A stretch of 64,000 bases of DNA, taken from Bathymodiolus brooksi. Lineage: Eukaryota; Mollusca; Bivalvia; Mytilida; Modiolidae. Positions 23,976 to 35,293 of the stretch are shown here, piece after piece. The position numbers were made by a program, and so were the translations under genes. How positions within the stretch are numbered: the first letter of the stretch is position 1; each line of letters opens with the position of its first letter. Below the pieces are notes generated by a model that saw only the letters and a list, made by a program, of their open reading frames with translations, ran no database searches and was not told where the DNA came from. The stretch spans positions 102,417,505 through 102,481,504 of the forward strand of contig OY804575.1 in assembly GCA_963680875.1 (NCBI GenBank). The letters run 5' to 3'.

Positions 23976-25724
23976 CAAATAATCTGCGTTTTATGGTAAA
24001 GCTGATTGACAAAGCAATTGTAATCAATGTTAAAATACATAAGAATGAGAGAAAAAGGTTTTATTCAAGCAATAAAGAAAATTAACTTGTTGCGACAAAA
24101 GTATCACGGCAAATTTTTAAATTTGTACTGACGAAATTCCAGATGAAAAGTAAATTCCAAATCTAAATATAATCAAACAGACGCTTCCTGTACCAAATGT
24201 GTTGTTGGATTGTGCTATTTTTTTTTTTATTATTTTAACACAACTTGAGTTATTTGTAGCTTTTTCAAAGGTAAACAATCAACTTGTCAAGTTTTAAACA
24301 TGGTGGTATTTTAATAGAAACAAGGGGAGGAAACTCATATTTTGATGTAAAACGAATAAAATCTAAAATCGACAAGAATAAGATCAACAACAATAATACA
24401 AGTACAAAGCATGAATTTAACGTTCAATATGAAGGATATTAACAAGATATTAGCAAAGGCATACTTCAAATGCAATTTTTTTTTAAATAATGCGAAAAAA
24501 AACAACACATTTTTAGCAGAAACATGTCTCTATGAAGCCATTGGAAGTCTCCCTGTCATGCCTTCACTTCTCCCTCATGTTCTCTGAGGGAGAAGTCAAG
24601 TCTCCCTGTTTTTTGCAAGTGTGGAGAGCCTAGCTGCAATAATGTAGCTCCTGTGACAAACTTGTCTCGGCAGAGCTACAACGCGGTCCCATTCGTCACA
24701 ATGGAGCAAAAATAAAGTTGCAGTTGAAACATAAATACTCACTATTTACGCTTCAAACATTTCATTATAACTATTACTGATGATCCCAGTCCTTGTTAAA
24801 TCGGTTTGGCTGAGAAATATATGCTTTTCAAAGGTAGCAACAACCTTGTTCAAATTTATTGATCGTTTGCCATAACCGGAAACTACGGAAGGCAGAGCTT
24901 TTCTAAATATGGTATTTCTTACTACACGTAGTAAACGGCTGAGGTAAACATTCACGCCTCAAATCGCCAAATATGGTATCGACATCCAAATAGTGAGGCC
25001 GGAAATGACGAAATTCAAAATGTTTAGAGAGAAAGTAAACATGGATTTCTATTTTGTGGGAATTACATCCTAAAATACTGGTAGGTGATAAAAACTTGCT
25101 ATAATAATGAACAAAAGAAAAGGTTATGTCTTATTATTGATAAATGCAAGCGTCAGAAACTCTGTAAGCGAGCGCAAATAATCTCGGTGGCTGCTCCATT
25201 ACGTGTAATGGCATCCCGTTATAACCCTTGCGAGTAAGCGAGCATTTAGGGTTTTATTATTAGAACTATGGTGAGCCCTTTGTTCAGTGTGCTATTGCAT
25301 GATATACTGGAACTTATAGTTTTTTAAAATCAGTGGTCTGAAATCGGAAGTGACAATCAACAATTGTTGATTTATATTGCTCAGACGTGTTCGCTATACA
25401 ATAATGTGACTGGTACTGTACACAAACAGTTTCAGATTATTGAAGCTTTAACCTTACTGGCAAGAGTCTAAGTTGATGTGCAATCTGATCTATGAGGAAA
25501 GAAAAGGGAATCTTTGGTGCAGACAAACTTCTTTATTTGACTTATTTGAAATAGGATAAACATTACTATGTACCGTTCAGATTCTGGAGTCCTTGATTGA
25601 AAAGACAATCTTGTATAATGTAGATGTTGCAATAGACATTATCCACAATGCAAGGTATTTTGTATCCTCAATAGGTTCTGATGTCGATAAGGGAAAATTG
25701 AACAAGAAGTGTATATTAAAAACA
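23976..25724. other. Intergenic sequence with a stable hairpin
   Basis: 24567-24595 is a perfect 11-bp stem (CTTCTCCCTCA / TGAGGGAGAAG, 7-base loop) flanked by direct repeats of AGTCTCCCTG. The 69-codon - strand frame at 24746-24955 looks like a mitochondrial presequence but starts at GTG with an in-frame stop just upstream, so it is not called. 25140-25260 is comparatively GC-rich (GTAAGCGAGCGCAAATAATC). Confidence 0.4.
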
Positions 25725-26520
25725 ACAAGGGCAACGCAAAGCGTGGCATATCCCCTCCCCTAAAAATTAGACCATGTGACCTTGAAAATCAATAGGGTTC
25801 CAGATTCTCTTAAGGTCTAAGTATGTACCAAGTTTGGTCAAAATCCATTGAAGGATGTTGATTCTAGAGTGTTCACAAGGATGTTATGCAGTAAAAATTT
25901 GACCCGATGACATTGACCTTTGACCTATGACCTTGAAAATCAATAGGGTTCAAGACTCTCCTAAGGACTAAGCATGTACCAAGTTTGGTCAAAATCCATT
26001 GAAGGATGTCGATTCTAGAGTGTTCACAAGGATGTTACGCAGTAACAATTTGACCCGGTGACATTGACCTTTGACCTATGACCTTGAAAATCAATATTAT
26101 TCCACTCTCCTAAGGACTAAGTATGTACCAAGTTTGGTCAAAATCCATTGAAGGATGTTGATTCTAGAGTGTTCACAAGGATGTTACATGGTAAAAAATT
26201 TACCGTGACCTTGACCTTTGACCTTGAAAATCAATAGGGTTCCAGACTCTCCTAAGGACTAAGTATGTACCAAGTTTAGTCAAAATCCATTGAAGGATGT
26301 TGATTTTAGAGTGTTCACAAGGATGTTATGCAGTACAAATTTGACCCGGTGACCTTGAAAATCAATAGGGTTCCAGATTCTCTTAAGGACTAAATATGTA
26401 CCAAGTTTGGTCAAAATCCATTGAAGGATGTTGATCCTAGAGTGTTCACAAGGATGTGACGGACGGACGACGGTAGCATTACTATATCCCTTTGCAACTT
26501 TGTTGGCGAGGGGATAATAA
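25725..26520 (+). repeat. Tandem-array element H3, 5 units, with terminal palindrome
   Basis: Starts ACAAGGGCAACGCAAAGCGT, then GGCATATCCCCTCCCC. Five units of about 130-150 bp follow (GTACCAAGTTTGGTCAAAAT, CCATTGAAGGATGTTGAT, GTTCACAAGGATGTTA, TGACCTTGACCTTTGACC). After GACGGACGGACGACGGTAGC it ends with a hairpin whose arms are TATCCC(T)TTTGC/GCGAGGGGATA around ACTTTGTTG; the outer arm also mirrors the 5' GGCATATCCCCTC. Same family at 31553-32076. Confidence 0.85.
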
Positions 26521-26748
26521 TGTGCTGGACTCATTGTATTTAGGATATATCCATTTCATCTCATATTTCTATTTTTAGCATTGGTCCCTTTTAGCCCTCT
26601 TGCATTTTAGATCTAGCTAGACCAAATTTTATTGAAAAACATAGGCAATGCAAGTATTAGGTAATTGAAAATAATTAAACAATTAATTTAAAGAAAAAAA
26701 TTCTCTGCATTTTTCTTAAAGGTATCTTCATATGGATTTCATTAAAGG
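26521..26748. other. AT-rich spacer
   Basis: Short AT-rich stretch between two elements; nothing recognised. Confidence 0.4.
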
Positions 26749-27524
26749 CAGAGCTCCAGATAATTTTCAAGTCCAAAGGGTAATTACCCCCTACTTTTGA
26801 AAATGATGGGTATTTGCATATTTCCTTTGCACTGTTGTACTCTCTACTTCAGAAAAGATTGCTTACATGTACACTTTTAAAATTATGCTTGACACAAGTG
26901 TTATTCAATAAACGCAGGATGCAAGTGAAATGTATATCTGTTTAATTTGACACGATTGTGTCATGTTAAATGTTGTAAATATTTTGTTCTGTGTTTACTT
27001 TATATAACTGACACCACACCCTGACAAGCTATTTGCATAAGAACTACATTAAAATACAATAGAAGTTTAGAAAAACATGTTCTTTCTCATTTTCAACAAA
27101 CATTTTCCCAAATTTACTTTCGTTTTAGTTCTTACTTATTACGTAAACCACTCCTTAAAAGGAGCACCGCATTTATTTGTAATATTGACCGCGATTGGAT
27201 GATTTATCGTAAACATCCAATCAGATCTCTTTTGACATCGATGCTTAGAAAGGCAAACATTCGGTACCCCTCAGATGTATACGCTCTCTCCTTCGAAAAG
27301 TATGAAGGAAAGTAATTACAGGGAATTTCTCAAAGACAAAAATGCGTTGTTAATGTACACGACTGTATTATCGTTAACAGCGTACAAGTACACTCCGAAT
27401 TTGGAAAGTTTGCTTACACAGCAATATGTATGCGTAATGTGTACATTCTGATCTGATAATACATGCGTTTTTACTCGTTTTTATAACGTAAAAAACGCAA
27501 ATACGCAGCTTATCTGGAGCTCTG
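26749..27524. mobile_element. Non-autonomous hAT-like element, 776 bp, 5-bp flanking repeat
   Basis: The left end is CAGAGCTCCAGATAA. The right end read from the other strand is the same 15 bases, followed by GCTGCGTATTTGCG. Both are flanked by AAAGG (26744-26748 and 27525-27529). The interior has no long frame. The 5-bp duplication matches that of the 19325-19877 element although the ends differ, suggesting relatives mobilised by the same transposase class. Confidence 0.72.
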
Positions 27525-27652
27525 AAAGGTATAATGACGTTGATTTTGGTGATTTTTTTTTATATAGATATTTTTTACAAGGAGTACCGGTACATTAAAA
27601 ACATTAATTATCGAAATGTAAGTAAAAAGTCCATCCATTCTCTTTTATTTTC

Positions 27653-27829
27653 ATGAAAACACATCTTGAACCTGGACACGGTCGTATGAGAATTTTAACT
27701 GATTCTATAGAAAAAGAAAACGGAAAGTTTTGGCGAATTATAATACAAAAAATTAACATAGGCCACCAACATGACCGTTGGATGGAATTGAAGGAAGCGT
27801 TGAGAGTTGAAACTCATGCTGAAGTGTAA
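27653..27829 (+). CDS. Unidentified 58-codon ORF with protein-like composition
   Basis: ATG at 27653 to TAA at 27827-27829. The product is charged and balanced (many E, K, H, R; one FW and one RWMELKEALRVETHAEV stretch near residues 42-58), unlike the low-complexity frames nearby. The last part has the pattern W..LK..L...TH.EV, reminiscent of the spacer helix seen in DNA-binding proteins of transposon origin, but this is only a resemblance. It could be one exon of a larger gene (a GT occurs inside the last codons) or a fossil transposon exon. No partner exon with compatible phase was identified. Confidence 0.25.
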   Translation: MKTHLEPGHGRMRILTDSIEKENGKFWRIIIQKINIGHQHDRWMELKEALRVETHAEV

Positions 27830-28506
27830 ACATCAGTCCCATTGCACATGTAGTTTGGAAATTGGGACATAACTAATGATGCTGGGAGACAAGCTGCACA
27901 CAAAAACAACGTAAATACACGTTTTATACTCATGTTTTGAAGGTAAATATTAACTTTCAACGCCAAAATGGTTTTTTTTAAACAAACTTACCAAACTCAA
28001 CAACATTATACCTTTAAACAAATCTTATCTAAATTATTTTAATAATAAAATCTCTACATACAAAAAATAGAAACATCTATTTTTACACCTTTGGGCCCCT
28101 TGTTTGGAAAAAGTTGGGCTACAACCCCCGAAATCACCCCAAACATTTATTCTATGCCAAGGATCGTTGTGTTAAAAATTCAGAAGGTTCGGTTGGCTAG
28201 AACAAAAGTTATTGCACAGAAATCATTGTGTACAGACTGTACAACAATGACATCCCACCATAATACAAACCACACATTTTTTTGCATGCAGCATGGTAAG
28301 TAATAAGTAAATATAATAAGATATTACTCACAATTCAGTTGCAAATTCATAGTCCTCAAAATAAAGTTATTATCCAATAGTCTAGATATATATAATCCTT
28401 TGAACTCTGTAATTTCCAATATACAGTCTGTAAAGTAAATAAGAGCATGGCATGCAATAATTGACAACCACAAATAAAAAGATTAAGCAATTAAAGTTAA
28501 TTTCAA
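27830..28506. other. Intergenic sequence, possibly an interspersed repeat near 28083-28270
   Basis: GGGCCCCTTGTTTGGAAAAA and CAACCCCCGAAATCACCCCA stand out in composition. A 70-codon + frame there (28091-28303) has no recognised motif. Confidence 0.35.
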
Positions 28507-28691
28507 TACAGTCAAACCTGTATTAAGAGGTCACCGTTGGGACAAATAAAAAGTGGTCTTTTAAGACAGGTGACCTCTTAATAGAGGTTCAATTTGATAT
28601 GAAATTTTCTATGACAGGACAAGAAAAGATGTGACCTTTTAATACAGGTGACTGCTTAATAAAGGTGACCACATAAGCAGGTTTGACTGTA
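28507..28691. mobile_element. TA-flanked MITE, about 181 bp
   Basis: The left end is CAGTCAAACCTGTATTAAGA and the right end inverted is CAGTCAAACCTGCTTATGTG, both continuing to GGTCACC. TA dinucleotides flank both sides (28507-28508, 28690-28691). The interior repeats GGTGACC(T/A)CTTAAT-like words in both orientations. The TA target fits a Tc1/mariner-type origin. Relatives occur at 40224-40411, 40674-40850 and 52556-52640. Confidence 0.8.
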
Positions 28692-28884
28692 CATGTTTAA
28701 ATTTAGTCATATTTAGGTACTCAAATAGGCTCTAGGAAGAAACAATTACTGTAGTGGGAAGTTGAATTTCCACATTGAGGTGTAATACAATTTTGTGTGA
28801 TATTATTTGTCAGTTACTTGAAACAGGTGGGTGGTACCGTTAACTTTCCAGGTAATTTGATTTCCTCCCCTAGTAAGTCATTTT

Positions 28885-29205
28885 TGCTTAACACCAAGAG
28901 AGCAATTATTCAGCTATATCATGACCAAGTTACATTTTGATAAGATGATGATGACGTCTGCTTTGTACTAGAATAACAGGCTTAGTTGGGTTTGTAGTGA
29001 TAGCTCACTGAGACAACAGTCCATGGATAGACATGTTGCTCCAATAGGACACATTATTCTGGTTCTGAGCCAACCAGACTTTGCTCTTTATCATTAAAGC
29101 TGCGTGCTGAGCGGAGAAGCAGCAAATACCAATTTTATACTCTTTGGTTCGACCTGACCGATCCACAAAGTCACGATCTACTGCAATCGAGGTTAGAGCA
29201 TGCTA
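28885..29205 (-). mobile_element. SINE family A, near full length
   Basis: GCTTAACACCAAGAGAGCAA, TTATTCAGCTATATCATGAC, GTCTGCTTTGTACTAGAATA, CCATGGATAGACATGTTGCT, GAGAAGCAGCAAATACCAAT, then a degraded tRNA head (CACGATCTACTGCAATCGAG, GAGCATGCTAA). Confidence 0.82.
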
Positions 29206-29514
29206 ATTTCTATCTGTATGTTTATAGTAATGCATTTTCATGAAATTTCTATGATGTTGATTATCACTGACTTCTCACAGAATTTGTGCATTCGAGCAAG
29301 CTTGAATCTGTTAATCAAAATGAAAATTCGTGCCATTTAAACTTGGTTCTTATAAAAAAAATTCTTGGAACCAAAATCATGAGATTAATTTGTACAAATC
29401 TACATATGATAAGCCTTACAGGAGGTTTCATGCCAATTACATGTACATTCTTTTTTGAGTGGAAGTGAATCTGTGCAGGTTTTTATCGTTTGTTTATATA
29501 AAATGTTTGTATTG

Positions 29515-29740
29515 CCATTGGAGATCCAGTAATCAAGAGTGGAGGGTTGGTTGGGATCTCACAGTTTAACCCCACCACATTTTGTGCCTGTCCCAAGCCA
29601 GGACCTTGATATCTTTTATTTATGTTCATGAGTTATGATGAGAGTTGATTGGTTTCTTTTTTATATTGATTGTACTGATGACCATCACTGTTTAAACTTT
29701 CATTTCTTAACTACATGTAGTTCTTAAGAATTCTATTCAA
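29515..29740. repeat. Interspersed repeat family D, second copy
   Basis: Shares CTGTCCCAAGCCAGGACCTT, TATTGATTGTACTGATGACC and ATCACTGTTTAAACTTTCAT with the copy at 8040-8255. Confidence 0.55.
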
Positions 29741-30309
29741 AATTTATTCTCATGCAGCCCATATAAAATTTTGGAAGTCAAAGTTTCTGACCTACACACC
29801 AGGGATGTTCATTTGTGCGAACTTGAATCTGAGCATCAAAATGATGATTCATGCCATTTATATTTGTAATTACAAATGCACTACATTGTAGTTCTTAAGA
29901 AAATCATTTGCTAAATGTAAATTTCCAGCATGTTGAACTTTGGACCTACAGGGCTCTGGCCCACTACACCCTGGGATTTTCATTTGTAAAATCAAACATT
30001 TCCATCCTTTCAAGTAACCATGATCAAAATACTGAACAAAAATGTTAAATAATAATTGTAGACACACTGTGCATATATATATATGTTCATTCATGTTTGA
30101 CCGTTCAATAATATGCAAGACATATTGACCAACCACACTATAAGTTCTTAGCATGCACTCGATTTGATACCTAAAGATTTAGTAGGCTCATTACTGATTG
30201 GTCGGTTGAAAATATGAACCCTGATGTGACCCCACACTGGATTTCATTGGATCACCAAAGATTTTTTTTTAAAAAGATACAACAAACAAGTAATTCTAAT
30301 TAGAAAGGC
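29741..30309. other. AT-rich sequence, nothing recognised
   Basis: Two phrases recur about 110 bp apart (TTGTGCGAACTTGAATCTGA near 29813 resembles TCGAGCAAGCTTGAATCTGT near 29292), indicating old duplicated repeat sequence. Confidence 0.35.
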
Positions 30310-30313
30310 TAAT

Positions 30314-33199
30314 GGGTGATTTTTAAAAAAATGAAGACTTTTCATTTTCAGATAATATTTTGAATATTAAATGATATGAAAGAAAGGTAAATATCTTAAA
30401 ACAAGCACAATGGTAACAGTTATCTTCATGCAAAGTGTCATGGAGATTGCTCTTCCGGTTAAAAAGTTATCCTCTAAAAACTGGTCAAATTTGTCAGGAG
30501 TGTGACGTTTTAGCGTGACAAACTTTAAATTGCCTCAACTTACCTTGATGATAAAAAAAATAAAATAAAAAATATATTAAAGAAAGATGGTATTCTATAA
30601 TTTCGTACCATTTTACTTCAAATATCTAGATAATTTGTGACCCTATGATTTTGCAACAAAAAATTATTCTATTTTTTAAATTAGTGTACGTGAATAAATT
30701 TAACTTGGAAAATTGTACAAATGTCAAATTAAACCTTATTAGTTTTTCATTGTTGAGACTAATTAGTTCAGAAAAGTCAAAATATGTTGTAAAAAAAACA
30801 TTAGTTATAATAATTTAGTAGTATTAGACTGGATGAATATGATAGTTGTAAAATTGGGCTTGCATAAGGAGAGACACAAAAAATGTCAGGAGTGTGACAT
30901 TTTATCTTAGTTGTATAGTACTATGTTGTATGCTTTAATAGTTCACAATTTTCTTTATTTTCCAAAAGCTCCAGACCCAATCAATAAAAAAAGATGGAAA
31001 TAGCTCTGATATATGACATCTCATAGCTAGGAAATCAAAATAACTAATGTCAGGAGTGTGACACTTTTAATAGGCATATCTTTTAAATAAAAAAATAAAT
31101 AAACCATGCTTCTACAAACTTCCACAATGTTTTCAATTTAATTACATATAAACAATAAGTAATAATTGTAGTATTTTTGTATATTGCACGACACCTTTCT
31201 CATAATAAATGATGATAAAGGGTTATATTTTCTTAAAACATGTCAAAATATGGATTTTTTTCTAAACGAAAAATTGATGTATGTTGCTTTAGATAAACAG
31301 AATACTTACTTTAATATATCCTGCCTTTCATAAAACATTTTCATTCTTTTGATATAGCATTTTTGAAAATTTATCAATAATTTTTCATTCAACAGTAATA
31401 TGTCACACTCCTGACATAAAAACATTAAATGTCATTGCAATTGCAGTAGGAAGTTTTTTTGCAGAGTAAATTATTGAGAAACATGGGGAAACTAATTTGA
31501 AAACCACTAAAAAGTAATTTTCTACTAAGAAAAGATGATCTATTGCTAGTTTTAACAAGGGCAACGCAAAACGTGGCATATCCCCTCGCCTAAAAATTAG
31601 ACCCTGTGACCTTGACCTTTGACCTTGAAAATCAATAGGATTCCAGATTCTCTTAAGGTCTAAGTATGTACCAAGTTTGGTCAAAATCCATTGAAGGATG
31701 TTGATTCTAGTGTTCACAAGGATGTTACGCAGTAAACATTTGACCCGGTGACATTGACCTTTGACCTTGAAAATCAATAGAGTTCCAGACTCTCCTAAGG
31801 ACTACATATGTAACAAATTTGGTCAAAATCCATTGAAGGATCTTGATTCTAGAGTGTTCACAAGGATGTTATGCGGTAAAAATTTGACCGTGACCTTGAA
31901 CTTTGACCTTGAAAATCAATAGGGTTCCAGATTCTCTTAAGGACTAAATATGTACCAAGTTTGGTCAAAATCCATTGAAGGATGTTGATCCTAGAGTGTT
32001 CACAAGGATTGTGACAGACGGACGGACGGTAGCGTTACTATATCCCCTCGAAACTTCGTTGGCGAGGGGATAATAAATTTTAAAACCATTTTAACTATTT
32101 TTGATGAGATAAATTCCTAAAGGGCAAATAATTAGCACACTAATCATTAGAAAAAACAAAAACATAATTTGGAATCTTCTTTTAATATTTACTGTTAACT
32201 GTAAGAAATATAACTTTTAGTTTGGAAAGAATAAGTTGGTTATATCATTTTCAGCTCGACAGGTTTATTTTCGAGAGGGAGTCAGGACTGTGACAATTTT
32301 ATTTAAGAAATAGATTATTTTGTAAGCATATAGCCTCCATAAAACTGCTTGTAATTGTCTCGGGGAATTATTTAATTCTCAATAAGCACTATACTCTTGA
32401 AAAGATGTATAAAAGGTTGAAAATAGAGTTGCCATTTTTTATAATTATGATAGTATTACTTAGAATATGATAAAATATGATTGAAATAACATCATAGCAA
32501 TGCAAAAATGAAAAATATTCAAGGGAAACCTTTTTTCAGTCAAAATAGATTATGTACTACTACTTTAAAAAGTTATTGTGACCAATAACGATTGCATTTA
32601 GCTTAATATTTGGTGTATTTATCTTTTAGAAAAATGTGTCAGGAGTGTGACAAAACATAAAAAAATGGACAGTATTTTCATTTGGTTACCTCTAGTTTTT
32701 ACCACCAATGATCAACTTAACTTAACTTTGTTATATTTATTAGGCATATATAAATAATTGATTAACAACTATTAAATCTCATTAGATCATATTTCTTATG
32801 CTTGTATGAAAACTTTAATTACCAGATTTTTTAAAATATACAGTAAAAATAGTGTTTCTTTGATATACTGAAACTGTTTTCTCATAATATATACAAAGTT
32901 TGGCACCAAAATGTGCCTATTTCATATCATTATCAAATGGAAATACATTTAGGTCTTTTACCATACCCAAAAGAAAATGATACCTCTGAGGAAGTAAGTC
33001 TGTATTTGTTATCATTTTAACACTTTGTTGCTAATAAAAGTTGAAAAAATGTTTTTGTCTGCATATATTGCACTGAGCAACTGAATCTGAAAAATATATC
33101 ATATTGACATTATTTTACGCCCAAAATTATGTCAATTTGTCCAATTTGAAATTACACCCTCTATGTCACACAAAGTCTTCATTTTTTTTAAAATCACCC
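30314..33199. mobile_element. 2,886-bp TIR element with repeated 16-bp motif; TAAT target duplication
   Basis: The left end GGGTGATTTTTAAAAAAATG and the inverted right end GGGTGATTTTAAAAAAAATG both continue GAAGACTTT, giving a 28-bp inverted repeat with one mismatch. The flanks are TAAT on both sides (30310-30313 and 33200-33203). Inside, TGTCAGGAGTGTGAC(A) occurs at 30492, 30884, 31048, 32281 (one mismatch, GTCAGGACTGTGACA) and 32637, and inverted at 31401-31416, with a half copy near 33163. No long reading frame is present, so it is non-autonomous or coding-dead. An H3 array is nested at 31553-32076. The superfamily is not identified; GGG ends are seen in Harbinger-type elements, but a 4-bp duplication does not settle it. 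Confidence 0.75.
31553..32076 (+). repeat. Tandem-array element H3, 3 units, nested in the TIR element
   Basis: Same start (AACAAGGGCAACGCAAAACG, GGCATATCCCCTCGCC) and same end as 25725-26520. Only three CCATTGAAGGAT-type units are present. The 3' palindrome is sharper here: ATATCCCCTCG ... CGAGGGGATA around AAACTTCGTTGG. Its presence between two motif copies of the host element shows it inserted later. Confidence 0.85.
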
Positions 33200-33203
33200 T
33201 AAT

Positions 33204-33941
33204 GGAGAAACTGAGCTAATCACGAAAACTTAAGTCATTAGACCACGAATATGAGGTCAATGTCAGATGACAAAATAATGCCTGGCTGACATTTACCATT
33301 CATGATCAATAAGTGGACATAGTATGATGAGCATAGGTTGTATGATCTAGTCATAAAAACTTGACATTGTTAACACTGTTGCCACCACAGGAAAAGTTAT
33401 GTCTTGCCTTCAACAAATTTCAATTTTGGTCTGTCAGACATTGGGTCGGACAGATTTGTCGACCTTGTCAGACCCTTGCAATTTTTGTCGGACCTACAAT
33501 TTTTAAACAGATTTAACTATTTCTTTCTAAAGGAATAATTTCAAGCCAGGAACTATCAAACCAGAAAGTTATAAACATTATTGGTCTTCTGTGACAAGTT
33601 TTCATAAAAATATCCATTTAATCTCCAAAAATGAACGTCAAAACATGTTGTCCTTTTTTCACTTCTGGTTTCGCCTCCGCCGAAAATTAAATCGGCCAGG
33701 CGTTGCCCATGTTGTTTTGTTGACTGGTTCCAGATAAAAGAATGCTTCACAACAGTGACGTGACGTACAATGTACTTATACTGTCGAAACCAGTCAACAA
33801 AGATTGAACTAAATACTGGTCAAAAACAACGATATACAGTACCAAAACTTTTATAGGACATCAGGACTGACACAATACGCTGAAAAGTCTGACCCTTCAC
33901 AGATTCTATTGGTCAGGTCCGACAGTTTTCGAGAGCTCTGG
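33204..33941. other. Intergenic sequence with repeated GTCGGAC / GTCAGAC words
   Basis: 33425-33500 repeats GGTCTGTCAGACATTGGGTC and GTCGGACAGATTTGTCG. 33880-33935 has a related inverted end (GGTCAGGTCCGACAGTTTTC). This may be a degraded transposon of about 500 bp. The 64-codon - frame at 33556-33750 has no recognised family. Confidence 0.35.
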
Positions 33942-34245
33942 TGAGTGATTGTTGAACACCAAGTGAGCACAAGTTGCATTTCGATGAGAGGATGTCTGAA
34001 TCTGATTTGTACCAGACCAACAAGCTTAGTTGGAAATTTATAGTGCAAGCTTACTGAAACAAGTCGACACATCGCCCTACTCTGACACATCCTGAACTTT
34101 CTTGTTCCTTAATACTAGTATGTGCTTAGTGGAGAAGCAGCAAATACCAATTTTAATTTATAGTCTTTGGTTTAACCAGACCGAGTCTTGAACCAATGAT
34201 TTATGGCATTTGAGGTGTGCACTCTTAACCATTACACCACAGAAG
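33942..34245 (-). mobile_element. SINE family A, near full length, diverged
   Basis: GAGTGATTGTTGAACACCAA, GATTTGTACCAGACCAACAA, GAGAAGCAGCAAATACCAAT, GAGTCTTGAACCAATGATTT (decayed B box), CTTAACCATTACACCACAGA (A-box side). Confidence 0.8.
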
Positions 34246-34373
34246 ATGTTGACCCCATGTCAAGATAAGTCAAAAGAAGGGTTTGAAGATAGCAAAGGGG
34301 TAATCAGAATCCATATATCGAAGAAGAACAGATAACACAATGGCCAAAAGAAAAAGTACAAAAGGACAAACTG

Positions 34374-35293
34374 GATGAACAGCTCAAAGCTAATGCTCAC
34401 TTATGATACCCCGCTCTTCGGCAAACAGGAAGTAGGAATCTGACGGGTCAAAAAACGCTTCCCACGATATGGGGTACCTATATAAAGCTTGTGACCAAAT
34501 ATCAGATTTCTGCCATCAATAGTTGCTGAGAAAAATGCGACTAAAAATGGGCATATACAAAATGTATGTTCAATGTGTATAAAAATCAACAGAGTCGGCA
34601 AACAGGAAGTAGGAATCTGATGGGTCCAAAAACGCTTCCCACGATATGGGGTACCTATATGAAGCTTGTGACCAAATATCAGATTCCTGTCATCAATAGT
34701 TGCTTAGAAAAATGTGCATATACAAATGTATGTTAAATGTGTATAAAAATCAAAAAAATCGGCAAACAGGAAGTAGGAATCTGATGGGTCCATAAACGCT
34801 TCCCACGATATGGGGTACCTATATGAAGCTTGTGACCATATAATATCCGATTTCTGCCATCAATAGTGGCTGAGAAAAATGCGACGAAAAATGAGCATAT
34901 ATGTTCAATGTGTATAAAAATCAACAAAGTCGGCAAACAGGAAGTAGGAATCTGATGGGTCCAAAAACGCTTCCCACGATATGGGGTACCTATATGAAGC
35001 TTGTGACCAAATATCAGATTTCTGCCATCAATAGTTGCTGAGAAAAAAGTGCATATATGTTCAATGTGTATAAAAACCAACTAAGTCGGCAAACAGGAAG
35101 TAGGAATCTGACGGGTCCAAAAAAAACGCTACCCACAATATGGTATACCTATATGACGCTTGTGACCAAATATCAGATTTCTGCCATCAACAGTTACTGA
35201 GAAAAATGTGACAAAAAATATCTTGGACGGACGGAAGGAAAGACAGAGGTAAAACAGTATACCCCCCTCCCCCTTCGGGAAGCGGGGGTATAA
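34374..35293 (+). repeat. Tandem-array element H2, 5 units, with terminal inverted palindrome
   Basis: Starts GATGAACAGCTCAAAGCTAA, then CTCACTTATGATACCCCGCT. Units are marked by GCAAACAGGAAGTAGGAATC at 34421, 34598, 34762, 34933 and 35089 (156-177 bp apart). The last unit is distinct (ATGACGCTTGTGACC, ATCAACAGTTACTGAG). It ends with GGACGGACGGAAGGAAAGAC and a GC-rich hairpin (TACCCCCCTCCCCCTTCGGG / AGCGGGGGTATAA) whose outer arm inverts the 5' TTATGATACCCC. Long - strand frames (34733-35080) are translations of repeat units. Confidence 0.88.

Noticed and set aside
24746..24955. 69-codon - strand frame resembling a mitochondrial presequence
   Set aside because: It starts at GTG with a stop codon just upstream in frame; the only internal ATG is five codons from the end. 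No matching downstream exon was found.
31403..31777. 124-codon - strand frame
   Set aside because: It runs across the boundary between the TIR element and the nested H3 array; the translation is repeat sequence (also seen at 26280-26534).
33556..33750. 64-codon - strand frame
   Set aside because: Lies within a region of GTCGGAC/GTCAGAC repeat words; no motif and no splice sites.
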